From contig JBLDXI010000054.1 in the NCBI GenBank assembly GCA_047495785.1, forward strand, positions 3,968,001 to 4,032,000: a stretch of 64,000 bases of DNA, read 5' to 3'. Made by a program: the position numbers and the translations under genes. Under the pieces are notes generated by a model, which saw only the letters and a list, made by a program, of their open reading frames with translations, did no database searches and was not told where the DNA came from. The stretch comes from Lepidodermella squamata (Eukaryota > Gastrotricha). Below, piece after piece: positions 20,504 through 30,004 of the stretch; positions within the stretch are counted from its first letter, which is position 1, and each line of letters begins with the position of its first letter.

Positions 20504-23500
20504 ATGGTTCACAGTGGTCTAGAGCAGTTAGTCGAAGAGTGTCGCAAACGAGGCTTCGATGCCGTCAAGCTTTGCCGCGAATTACAACAGCTCGATGACG
20601 ACTACGTCAGCAAGCAATTCGATTATGATTTCGTCGAACGGGTCTGCGAGGATAATTCCGACTTGAGACTTTCAGATAGGATTGATGCTTTCTGCAGCCA
20701 CTGGGGAAGCAGCAGTTGTAGTAACGAATCTATTTTCTGGGTAATTCAAGCTGCGGAGAACGTTGACAGAGAATTTGCACGTTTCATAGCTAATAAGCTT
20801 CGGAATCAACTAGAAAATCCGGCATCGCCTCTGCAAGATGAAGACGCTAAGGAGGAAATGTTCGAATACATCGAAAAATACACGCCTTTATCCGAAGTTG
20901 TAAGTCCTGTTAAGATAGATAATACAGCAGGTGATACAATTTGTAATAAAAAGGTCACTCTATTGGCGAGCCGACTTGCATCTGGTCCCTCGGGACATGC
21001 GACAAATAAAATATTCCGATGCAACATCCCCTTGCCTTTGCGCAATCATCACGATCGTAAGGAAGTCGACGAAACCATTAAAGGAGCCATCTATCTCCTC
21101 GGCAATGCTTCCAGCCCTGCAACTGTTGTCATTTCAGGCGAAGGAGGTATCGGCAAAACTAGTGCAATTAGCAATTTTGTTTCCAGACCTAGCAGTGATG
21201 AAATTTTCAAGGCTTTGAAAATGACTGCTATCGTTTGGCTGGATGTTTTCGATTTCAAGCGGGAAGATAATTACGACGAGATCGAATTTTTGCAGCGCTT
21301 TGCTGACATAATAGGAGCAAAATATAACCCTGCTAATACGCGCGATCGGCAGGGCTATTTCTCGTCGATTCGAATGGCTCTTGTGAATCGGGCCAAGGCT
21401 ACTGGAAACTTGGCGTTGATAGTTCTTGATAATCTCTACAAACCCGAAATTCTCTGGACCGTGCGAAAAATCAGCAACCAAACTAGGACCTTGGCTATCA
21501 CTAGAGACCCGCTGTCTCTAATAGAACACGATTTGACAAACAATATCATTGGAAACTTGAACATCTCTCCTATTAGTTTGGATGACGCTTGTGCTATGAT
21601 AGGGAAATATCTGTCACCTGAGCTCATTGATCGAGATGGTAAGCTGGAAACGTTGGGAAATTTCTGCAGGGGATTACCGATAATGGCGTCGCTTTTTGCA
21701 GCAATTTTCAGATCGCGAAAGAAAGTTGAACATCACAGCGTATTTGTCGACCTCGTCCAACGACTGAATCAATCACATTCGCTTTCAAGACTTCCGTTCA
21801 CTGAGCAGGAGATGCGATTCAATGATATGCAGCAATTACTTGCATTCAGCTTGGAAATTGAGCGAAAAGCCGAAGTTTATTACCGATTCCTGCTCTTCCA
21901 ACCTGGCTCAACCGTAAAGAGCAGTGAAATGGAAGTGTTATGGGCGACTTCTAACGCGCAGGAAGCTGAGAAAATGTGCGAAGACTTTTGCTTCAAGGGC
22001 CTATTGCGAAAGGTTGCAGATGGTTCCTACACAGTTCATGATCTGTTGTTCGAAGCAGCCTTGAGGCAAGCTCAATTAGGCGAAGACGCCGATAGTTCGA
22101 GAGAAGCTCTCCTCAATCAAACTTTATTCGAATTTGAGGATAAAAAATTCGAAGATAAAACCTTTGAATGTAATCTCTTGAAAACGTGCCTCGATCGGCG
22201 GCTATACCGGTTAATGGAAATTAGCTCGAAATACATTTCGCAAGATGCCTGTGAACGCTTTGTGTCGGATTCTCCCATTCTGCACAAACTTTTCGCCTCT
22301 GCTGAACGATCGGCTATATGGGGCCGCGAGCCAGCCATCTTTTGCTCTATTGTCGGTAAGATGAGTAACGAAGCCATTTCAACCTTGCCAGATTTGGATA
22401 ATCTCCGAGATCACGATGGAAATTACCCTTTGCACTATACAGCTTCAAGAAACGACCTGGAGATGACCAAGAAGCTGCTATCAATCAGCGGCCTGTCGGT
22501 GAATAAAGCTGCGAACGACGGGCAAACTCCATTGCATCTTGCCGTCCGATGGAATAACTTGGTTCTGTTGGAAACGTTGTTGGGAACACCTGGAATTGAT
22601 GTTAACGCTAGGGACAGGCTGGGAGCTACGCCCTTATTTGTCGCCTGCCATTCCGGAAAACCTGATGTGGTTAGAGCCCTGCTGAATTTATGCGATCGAA
22701 TCGATGTAGATTCAGCCGATGAATTCGGGGACACCCCATTGCTCTGTGCCTGCCGGTCGAAGAACGACAGGGCTGTTGAATTGCTGTTGGAATCAAAAAG
22801 GGTTGACATGAACAAGCAGAATGTCTACGGCGGATCTCCACTGCATTATGCATCTCTCGTGGGCGCTGCTCATGCAGTTCGCCTCATTCTACAACAACCG
22901 AACTGTAATGCTTGCCCAGAAGATGAAGATGGCAAATATCCGATTCATCACGCGATGAGGTCAGGATTCACCGAAATTGCTATAATGCTGCGGCGGAATG
23001 GTGGGGATGAATGTCGGGATGGTTGGAATGACCTTCACGCGGCGTGCAGAGCTTCGGAAATTGACAAAGTTCGCAATATTATGGCCGAAAATCCGCATTA
23101 CTGCGCGGCCAAAGACGGGAAAGGACTGCTACCGTTGCATGTCGCAGCTTTCGAGGGTGAAATTCGCATTGTTGAACTCTTGATGCCATATTGTGCAAAG
23201 GAAAACCTGGTTAATCAACGTGATAACAATGGCTGGTTGCCGCTACATTGGGCAGCTTACAAGGGAAGCTTTGAGATCGCCGAGCTTTTGCTAGCCCATG
23301 CAGGACCCGAGGAAATATCTGCGGCTGATAACTGCGGCAAAACAGTTCTCCATTGGGCTATGAAATCGCGAAATTCAGACATAGTTAGTAAACTGTGCGC
23401 ACTTGGGGTCAACGTCAATGCGGTTGACAAATACGGCAAAAGCGCGCTGCATTGGGCAGCTAGATCAGGGATCGTACCGTCGATCAAAGCGATTATCGCC

Positions 23501-23638
23501 ACCGGGCGGGTTGCAGACCTTCGGCAAAAAGATAATTTCGGGAAAACGCCGCTGCAATACGCCCATGACATGGGCTATTTGGAAGCAGTGAACGAGCTGC
23601 TGCGGCCGGAGAGACTCGGCGACGATAGCATGTGGTGA
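20504..23638 (+). CDS. NLR/Apaf-1-like NB-ARC ATPase with 12 ankyrin repeats
   Basis: One uninterrupted frame of 1044 codons. Residues 1-110 are helical (EQLVEECRKRG..., LSDRIDAFCSHWG) and may be a death-fold or CARD-like domain; this is not certain. The NB-ARC module follows: P-loop GEGGIGKT (212-219), Walker B LALIVLDNL (about 303-311), the sensor segment TLAITRDP (about 328-335), GLPI (about 388), and a winged-helix region up to about 560, which includes YTVHDLLFEAAL near 510. From about 633 there are at least 12 ankyrin repeats (DGxxPLHxAxxxG type) to residue 1040. Apaf-1 and CED-4 sense cell-death signals through the same ATPase, and plant and animal NLRs use it in immunity. Here ankyrin repeats replace the WD40 or LRR sensor. 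A role in immune sensing or cell death is inference. Neighbours are the CxW receptor cluster and TAF3/PRPF19. Confidence 0.88.
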   Translation: MVHSGLEQLVEECRKRGFDAVKLCRELQQLDDDYVSKQFDYDFVERVCEDNSDLRLSDRIDAFCSHWGSSSCSNESIFWVIQAAENVDREFARFIANKLRNQLENPASPLQDEDAKEEMFEYIEKYTPLSEVVSPVKIDNTAGDTICNKKVTLLASRLASGPSGHATNKIFRCNIPLPLRNHHDRKEVDETIKGAIYLLGNASSPATVVISGEGGIGKTSAISNFVSRPSSDEIFKALKMTAIVWLDVFDFKREDNYDEIEFLQRFADIIGAKYNPANTRDRQGYFSSIRMALVNRAKATGNLALIVLDNLYKPEILWTVRKISNQTRTLAITRDPLSLIEHDLTNNIIGNLNISPISLDDACAMIGKYLSPELIDRDGKLETLGNFCRGLPIMASLFAAIFRSRKKVEHHSVFVDLVQRLNQSHSLSRLPFTEQEMRFNDMQQLLAFSLEIERKAEVYYRFLLFQPGSTVKSSEMEVLWATSNAQEAEKMCEDFCFKGLLRKVADGSYTVHDLLFEAALRQAQLGEDADSSREALLNQTLFEFEDKKFEDKTFECNLLKTCLDRRLYRLMEISSKYISQDACERFVSDSPILHKLFASAERSAIWGREPAIFCSIVGKMSNEAISTLPDLDNLRDHDGNYPLHYTASRNDLEMTKKLLSISGLSVNKAANDGQTPLHLAVRWNNLVLLETLLGTPGIDVNARDRLGATPLFVACHSGKPDVVRALLNLCDRIDVDSADEFGDTPLLCACRSKNDRAVELLLESKRVDMNKQNVYGGSPLHYASLVGAAHAVRLILQQPNCNACPEDEDGKYPIHHAMRSGFTEIAIMLRRNGGDECRDGWNDLHAACRASEIDKVRNIMAENPHYCAAKDGKGLLPLHVAAFEGEIRIVELLMPYCAKENLVNQRDNNGWLPLHWAAYKGSFEIAELLLAHAGPEEISAADNCGKTVLHWAMKSRNSDIVSKLCALGVNVNAVDKYGKSALHWAARSGIVPSIKAIIATGRVADLRQKDNFGKTPLQYAHDMGYLEAVNELLRPERLGDDSMW

Positions 23639-23695
23639 ATACGAATAATTTTATTGCCTTTTAATACACTTTTTACACAACAATTTCGTCTTAAC

Positions 23696-23716
23696 ATGAT
23701 GATGATGATGATGATA
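23696..23716. repeat. (ATG)n trinucleotide microsatellite
   Basis: About seven perfect ATG/GAT units lie in the short convergent gap between the NB-ARC gene and the PHD exon. Confidence 0.9.
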
Positions 23717-23788
23717 ATTAAACATGTCGGAATAGTATAATACGAATAATCATATATCACAAGTGGAAAAATATTGCGGTAGAGCATG

Positions 23789-24130
23789 CTACTTATTCTT
23801 CTTGGATTTCTTCGACGACTTGGCGCCTTTCGCCATTTCGGCGCAAACCGGGCAGAACCAGGAGACGTTATCGGGCGGCGCCTCGACCAAGCCAACACAC
23901 GCCCAGTGGAACCACTCGTCGCAGCCGTCGCACTGCACCCACGACGTGTCATCCGCCAGACCGCAGCTCGGGCAAACCACCGAAGACGTCTGTTGCTCGA
24001 CCAGGAGGCCTGCTTCCGCTGGCGGCTGACCGTCCTCAATCGCACCTGCAGACAAGTCCAGGGCTACTACAGATGAAGATTCCGCGGCCATTTCCCGATC
24101 CGATCCGGGCTCGCAGAACGAAGATTGCAT
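23789..24130 (-). CDS. TAF3-type PHD finger protein or last exon of TAF3
   Basis: The frame codes for 113 residues. A PHD finger occupies about residues 52-100: CPSCG...WVQCDGCDEWFHWACVGL...APPDNVSWFCPVC, followed by a Lys-rich tail. The spacing and the APP-x-x-V-x-WFCP signature match the C-terminal PHD of TAF3, which reads histone H3K4me3 in TFIID; the aromatic residues expected for that are present. The ATG stands directly after a splice acceptor (CTCTCCCGTTCAG), in phase 0. The TAF3 gene at 26.9-29.0 kb, same strand, ends at a phase 0 donor. So this may be the TAF3 terminal exon, with PRPF19 lying inside a 2.8 kb intron, or it may be a separate small gene. Confidence 0.8.
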   Translation of the reverse strand: MQSSFCEPGSDREMAAESSSVVALDLSAGAIEDGQPPAEAGLLVEQQTSSVVCPSCGLADDTSWVQCDGCDEWFHWACVGLVEAPPDNVSWFCPVCAEMAKGAKSSKKSKKNK

Positions 24131-24510
24131 CTGAACGGGAGAGAAAATTTATAATAATTTCAGATAATTTGATTAAAGTGGATTCATGGGTGAAATGGTG
24201 GAGTGGGCCAGGCAGGGTTGCAACAACACAACACAGCATAACGATCAAAATCGCCATTTTATTACACGGACAAGTTTGTGAATAGACAAAAGCTGAGCGA
24301 TGTTTGAGCGGCGGCGGCGCACCAAGTGTGCCTGCCTTAAAATTTGAAATGCCGCGCGCATCATGATTTTCTATGAATAAAAGTAACGAAACACCGAATT
24401 CAGAACGATTATGTAACTAGCGCAAATGCGGATCACAATCTTGTATCATTTTCCAGCAGCTTCTTTTGTTGTTGTTGTGTTCGTTCGCGATTCAGTGGTG
24501 GAACTAAGTT

Positions 24511-26703
24511 TCAAGCACCGAAAAACTTGAGCGATCGGTCCAGACTCGTGGTCGCTACGAATTGAGCCTGGGAACCGAATCGCACACCGGTAGCCAATGC
24601 AGTATGATCAGTAAATGTGCGCAGTTCTTGCCACTGAAAGGAAAAACAGCAAAAATTATAACGTATTCAGCAACGATTTGATAATCTAACCTGTTTGACT
24701 AGGTAAACACGGACGTCAGTTCCACCTACAGCCAGGTAAGTGCCGGAGTTGTCGAAGCACATTGAGCGAATTTCGTACTTTCCACTAACAGCCGTGGCCG
24801 AGTCTTCACCTCCAGGCGTCAGGGTCTTGAAATTTTTCAGTTTTCTCAAGTCCCACAGCTTCACAACCGAGTCAGTTCCAGCCGTAGCCAGGTAATAGCC
24901 GTTCTCTGAGAAGGCAAGGCAAGTAATCGGACCGCCATGACCCGCGAAGTTCGCTACGTTAGCCTGATCTTTCAAGTCCCACACTTTGACCTTGAAAAAC
25001 AATAATTATATTGATGCTCAATTTTATTAAAGATCGGTTTATATACCTGTGAATCTTCGGTACCAGTGGCGAAAATCAGACCGTCCGGGTGAAACTGGCA
25101 GCAAGTGAGTGGGACCCGGCCATTCGCCTCATCGACGACCTTGGACAGAACACGGCCGCTGCGGATGTCACTGAATGACCACGACGCGTCAGTTGACGAC
25201 GCCAGAACGTAGTCGCCGGTAGGATGAAGGCTGATGCCAGTGACTGCCTGGTCGTGGGCACGCACAACATGAGAGCACTGCGCATCCTTCACCGACCAGA
25301 CGCGGACAGTTTCGTCTGGCGACGCGCTAATCACAACGTCCTCCACCGGGTGGTACACAACACTGGAAACCTGATTTCATACAAAAAACGATTAGTCGTA
25401 TAAATATTAAGGAGGAATTTCTAAAATTAGGAGTATGTTTTTATTTTATCCAAATTAGAATATAGGCTATCTAACCCCAATTAATAAGCGAATTTTCGAG
25501 CTTTTTCGAATTCCAATCTTCCAAATTCCAATATTCCAATCCCTTTTATCCCGCTCACAGATTTTACTATCCAGGAATTTTCAAAAAATTAAGGTTAAAA
25601 TAGCGTGCAGCGTGTATTACGGAATGCGTATTAACACCATTAAATTATAACTTTAGGCTGGATTTTTCATTTTCCGAGTTTCTTTTATAATCAGCGAGCG
25701 CGATCACTTTTTCACGCACGCCTGGGTTCAAAAAGACAATGTCTTGGTCGATACAAAGGAAAAAAGCGATCTTAAATTCTGAGCCTTACAACGTTTTATC
25801 ATTAAATCTTGCCTATAATTCAACTAAAATTTAAGGAATTTTACTGAATTTTCAAGTTGGATTCACATATTTGTTGGGGTACAATGAAAAGTGACCAACC
25901 TTTTTCGAGTGGCCTTTGAGCACAGCAACCACCTGTTGCGTCTCCTTGTTGAAAACCGCAATGTTTTTGTCGTTGCCGCCGGTTGCGACGCGCGAAGTGT
26001 CGCGGAAGCACAGGTCGAGGCACAGGATGCCAGGCGAGCTGGTGCTGTGCAGGCCGACGTGCGACGCCTGCTGGTTGTACTTCTGAATGTCGTCGGCTGT
26101 CGCCAGGCCTTCCGGAACCGTCTTGCCGCGCTTCTTGCGCTCGCCCGTCAACATACTCGCCATGTCCTGCAGCTTCTTCATCACGTCGTCGCTGATGCCG
26201 ACAACTTCGATGGCGCCGCCGGCTGTTTCGTGGTGGTGGTGGTGGTGCGCGGCCTGGGCGGTAGCCGCCGAGAACGAGTCCGTGATTCCGGCCTGGGGTT
26301 TCAGCGTCGCCAGGGCCTCGCGCGCCGCCGTGACTTCCTTGTTGAGGCGGGCAATGACACGGCACGCGGCGTCGTGTTGGTACAAAGCGTGACTGAGCTC
26401 CTGACGGGCCGTTTGCAGCTGTTGCCGCAGCGTAAACGTGTGCAGCATCACAGCGTCCCACTCGTCCTGCATCATTTTAAGAATCGCCGGAATCGAGGTG
26501 GCCGAGGGCGGGCGCGGCTTGGCAACAGCCGGCGTTTTCACCTCAATGAGCTGTTCGACGGTCAACGACTGGCCATTCACCGGGTCCGTGCCGTTTTCGG
26601 CAATGTACTTCTCGACCAGCCGGCGTTCGAAAATCGTGCCGGAAACCGGCGAGATCACCGGGTGTTCCGGTGTCTCATTGCAAATGCCACAAATCAACGA
26701 CAT
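24511..26703 (-). CDS. PRPF19: Pre-mRNA-processing factor 19 (Prp19), U-box E3 ligase
   Basis: Four exons, 25900-26703, 25047-25370, 24691-24990 and 24511-24633, give 516 residues, close to the human length. The U-box is at the N-terminus ([22 protein letters not shown]...), followed by the Prp19 coiled coil ([16 protein letters not shown]) that makes the tetramer. After a His-rich linker come seven WD40 blades, with [13 protein letters not shown] spanning the first splice and the end at DRSLKFFGA. Prp19 is the core of the NineTeen complex that activates the spliceosome, and it ubiquitinates Prp3 (family knowledge). A His tract HHHHHH (bases near 26240) is a local oddity. A minus-strand AATAAA lies near 24260, 250 nt after the stop. 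Confidence 0.97.
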
Positions 26704-26869
26704 ATCAACTTGGTAATTAAAAGACTACAACTCGCCTCTATAAAACACACAAAAACAGGTCAGGCCAGTTCGCGTGTACAAAGAGAATCGCAGATCACAG
26801 TTTCCAGACGCATACACAAACATACACCCACAGTGGGGGTAAAAGGGAGGGGCGTTGGGGGTGTTGGAT

Positions 26870-28978
26870 TCATAAAATCGAATGGCGCAATCCTACCTCG
26901 TAATCGAGCGCTCGCTTCTTCACGCCGCTGCCTTGCGACGACGACTGCTTGCGCTTTCGACTGCCCTTGTGACTGTGGTGGTGATGGTGATGGCTTTTGC
27001 CGCTCTTATTGCCCGATCCAGACGGCTCGTCTCCAGACACGAACGGGCTGCTTTCACTGTGTTCGGACCTATCGAACACATATAATTAGAACTAGCATAT
27101 TTGAAGATGGAAAAAACTAACCAGTCGCTTTGATGGGCTGTAGGAATGGGAGATTGAGGTTCAGCCACAGGTTCAGGCTTAGGTGCACCAAATTTGATCT
27201 TCAACTTCAAACCAAAGCCAAGTTTAGGCATAGCAGGTGGCTCAGGCTCAGGCGCAGGCTCTGGTTCAGGTTCAGGTTCAGGCTCTGCGGGCGGCGGGGT
27301 CGGAAGTTTGGCCGGCGATAACGTGAAAGGCTGCTCAGGGGGCGAAAGTTGGAAGGGCGGTGGAGACGGGGCCATTTGAGCTTTCGGCGACTCGGGTGGA
27401 TACCAGTCGACCTCAGCAGATCCGGCGCGATCTCTAGATAGATCCTGCGGCTCATCTTCAAATATATTCGCTGATGGCGGCTCTGCTGGTAGCCCTGCCA
27501 CTTCCTCTGAATAGTTCAGTTTATCGTAACTTGTCACGCTGTTTTCCCCGCTCGGTATCTCAATAGCCTCGCTTATACTTGATTCAGCAGATTTTTCCGG
27601 CAATTTCGGTTCTTCCGCCTCTGGGATAGGAGGTTCTGCCGAGACTGGCGGAGGCGGGGCTGGCGAGGGCGCTTCTGCGATAGGTTTAAACCTGATTTTC
27701 AGGCTTAGCCGCTGCCCTAACGAATGGGCTGTTCCATCTTGAGAAGACTCATTCCCAGACGAATAGCCTGGTAAAGTGGCTGGCGCGATCGGTGTTGAAT
27801 GCTGAATGCCTTGCACCGCAGATTCGTCGATATTGCACACCTCCTTATGAAAATGAGCGGGGTTGTCGTCTGAAATTTCGCCTTCTTCCTTCGACTCAGC
27901 GCGGTCGACAAAATCTGGCGATCGCGTTGTCTGCTCTTGAGTACCCATGTCCGACGTTGACATGGCGCTGATGATTCGGTCCCGCTGCATCGATGTCTCA
28001 TCGACAGCCGAATGCTGGGTGACGTTATTTGCAGGCTCCTCGCCTAATGGGATAGCATCTTCAGTCGCTTCTCGCACAAGGGAAGGCCGGTAGACAGCGA
28101 TGTCTTCTTCAACGCGGCTGAGATCGATGATTTCAGGATGATGCGGCGCTTCTTCCTTCGCCGGCAATATTGGAATTCTGAATTTTATTCGCGGGAATCT
28201 GAGGGCATCTGTGGCTAATTCTTCCGGTTCGACCGGTTTCTCAACTTCCACGGACCTATCACCGGCGGCATTGCTTCCTCTGTGAATGACATCAACTTTA
28301 ATTCAAGCCGAATGAAAATGAAAAAAAAAGCATACAGTCTACTCAGTTTAGGCAATCCTCTGTACGGCCGAACAGCGTGGGACGTGGAGAACCGACGGCC
28401 CATGCTTCCAATTGATAGTTTCTTCGCCAGAGCCTCGGCAGGATGCAACACAGGGTGCTTCTCGCTGCGTAAATTTGTTACAATATCACTTCGAGTCGAT
28501 ATAAGTCAGCATACCTTGGGACCGCGGATTCCGCCTCTGTATCTGAAGACTCATCCTCGTCGCTATCAGAACCGAGAAGGTCGAAGTCCCATGGCTGCAG
28601 CAATTTGTGATGAGAGGTCGATGGTTTCACAGCAGATTCAACGCTGAATTTGAACGGAGGAGCTCGATATGCCCGCAGGAATTCATCAAACTCATTCAAG
28701 TCGAAGCGAACGACTTGCAGAGCCATGACCACATCGTCAAAAATAGGAGACGATCGATTACCTAAATAAATTAGGGCCATATTTCAAGAGAAGGCTCTGA
28801 CTAAAAGCTTACACATGAAAGCAAATTCCAACGCAATGTGTCCCACTTTAGAAATAAATCTCTCCACAAGTTCGGTCAGCACATCCATGGCTGATGACTT
28901 GACGGCATCCCACTGCAGCTGCTTGCATATCTGAGCGATTGCAACCTTGACAAGTTCATGATTTAAATTATCGATCAT
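26870..28978 (-). CDS. TAF3: TFIID subunit TAF3, histone-fold and disordered region
   Basis: Exons 28813-28978, 28515-28761, 28336-28464, 27122-28279 and 26897-27068 join in phase. The first exon is the TAF3/BTP histone fold (LVKVAIAQICKQLQWDAVKSSAMDVLTEL...). The second has SPIFDDVVMALQ...FDLNEFDEFL, matching the segment after the fold in TAF3. It contacts TAF10 in TFIID (family knowledge). The middle is disordered and acidic, with KIRFKP and KIKFGAP motifs and a (PE)n stretch (PEPEPEPEPAPEPEP). Exon 5 ends in a His6 run and a basic KRKQ segment. Reading through the final GTAGG donor (26896) gives a stop at 26870 and 632 residues. If the donor is used, the protein continues into the PHD exon at 24130 (737 residues). 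The gene starts 179 bp after the UPF0193 stop. Confidence 0.85.
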
Positions 28979-29156
28979 ATTGATTCTACAAAATGACAAA
29001 AATAACATTGGATACCAATTCCGTTTTAGCATTGGTTTATTCTCAGTAAAATAAGCGCAACCGAAGTGAAAATGGATTGTGTCTACTATCACAGACATAA
29101 TGAGATCAAATGACTGAATGATTTATGTTTTTCAGTTAAAAGCATCAAAAAGACGC

Positions 29157-29825
29157 TCAATGCTTGGGTCCTTGCGACGTGTAAAGCTGAGCTGATCGCT
29201 TCTTGTCTATAACTTCCATCTCGCGCAATTTTTGCGATATTTCAGTCTCAATGATTGTACGATATTTGCCTCCTTGGCCGAGCCTCGTCATCTCAGCAAG
29301 GAAACGCCGACGTTCCTCTACTTCGTCGCAGAGTTCGTCGAAGCGGTCGACCTCCTTCTCTTCGACATCATCGTCATCAAAATCGAGATCTTCATACCTC
29401 CGATTCCTCCTTGCTTTTCCCTCTTCGTAAGATTCTATGCCAAAAGCCATGATGTGAGCCAAACGCTCCTTGTCTTCGTCAGTTCTGATTGGTGCGCCGA
29501 CGGTGGGTTTGTAAGCCGGGCGAGTTAAATCCCCGCTTGACAATATTTGCTTCTGAGTTCGCATGCCTCCAGAATAGTTTTTTGGATTCAATACTTTTGG
29601 CGCGGACGAATTAGCACGGGTCTGTTTCTTTGGAGCTCGTTGGGGCGGAGGAGGTAATGACCCAGTTTTTTCGACAGATTCTTTAATCTTTTTTTGCTGT
29701 GCAAATGTCAACTTTGATTCGCGCATAAATTCGCGCAGCAAATTCTTGGTATCTTCACTGTAGTTAACAGGCTTCGAGTCCCATATGCATCCAGTCCGGA
29801 CGATTGCACTTTTGGACGGCTCCAT
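29157..29825 (-). CDS. UPF0193 (EVG1 / C22orf23 family) protein
   Basis: A single exon of 222 residues. NYSEDTKNLLREFMRESKLT near the start and the C-terminal block DRFDELCDEVEERRRFLAEM, then LGQGGKYRTII, EISQKLREMEVIDKKRSAQL match the UPF0193 family represented by human C22orf23. No enzyme motif is present. The protein is charged and largely helical or disordered. I associate the family with ciliated or flagellated cells, but that is recalled, not shown here. It is the first gene of a co-oriented series: UPF0193, TAF3, PRPF19, PHD. Confidence 0.88.
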   Translation of the reverse strand: MEPSKSAIVRTGCIWDSKPVNYSEDTKNLLREFMRESKLTFAQQKKIKESVEKTGSLPPPPQRAPKKQTRANSSAPKVLNPKNYSGGMRTQKQILSSGDLTRPAYKPTVGAPIRTDEDKERLAHIMAFGIESYEEGKARRNRRYEDLDFDDDDVEEKEVDRFDELCDEVEERRRFLAEMTRLGQGGKYRTIIETEISQKLREMEVIDKKRSAQLYTSQGPKH

Positions 29826-30004
29826 CAAAATAAATAACGGTCTAAATATTAAAAAAATAAGAAAAAAAGCTTAATTAAAATATCGAATCGTCAATTGATG
29901 TGAAACAACAATTTGCAGTCTTTGGAGTGGAGTAATCTTAAAGTACCTAACATGGTCACATGTTTTATCAACGGCGTGATGTCAACTGTTAACGGCAAGC
30001 CCCA

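Noticed and set aside
25891-27120. 409-codon plus-strand frame over PRPF19 and TAF3
   Set aside because: It is a shadow of two well-supported minus-strand genes; the protein is Arg/Val-rich with no motifs.
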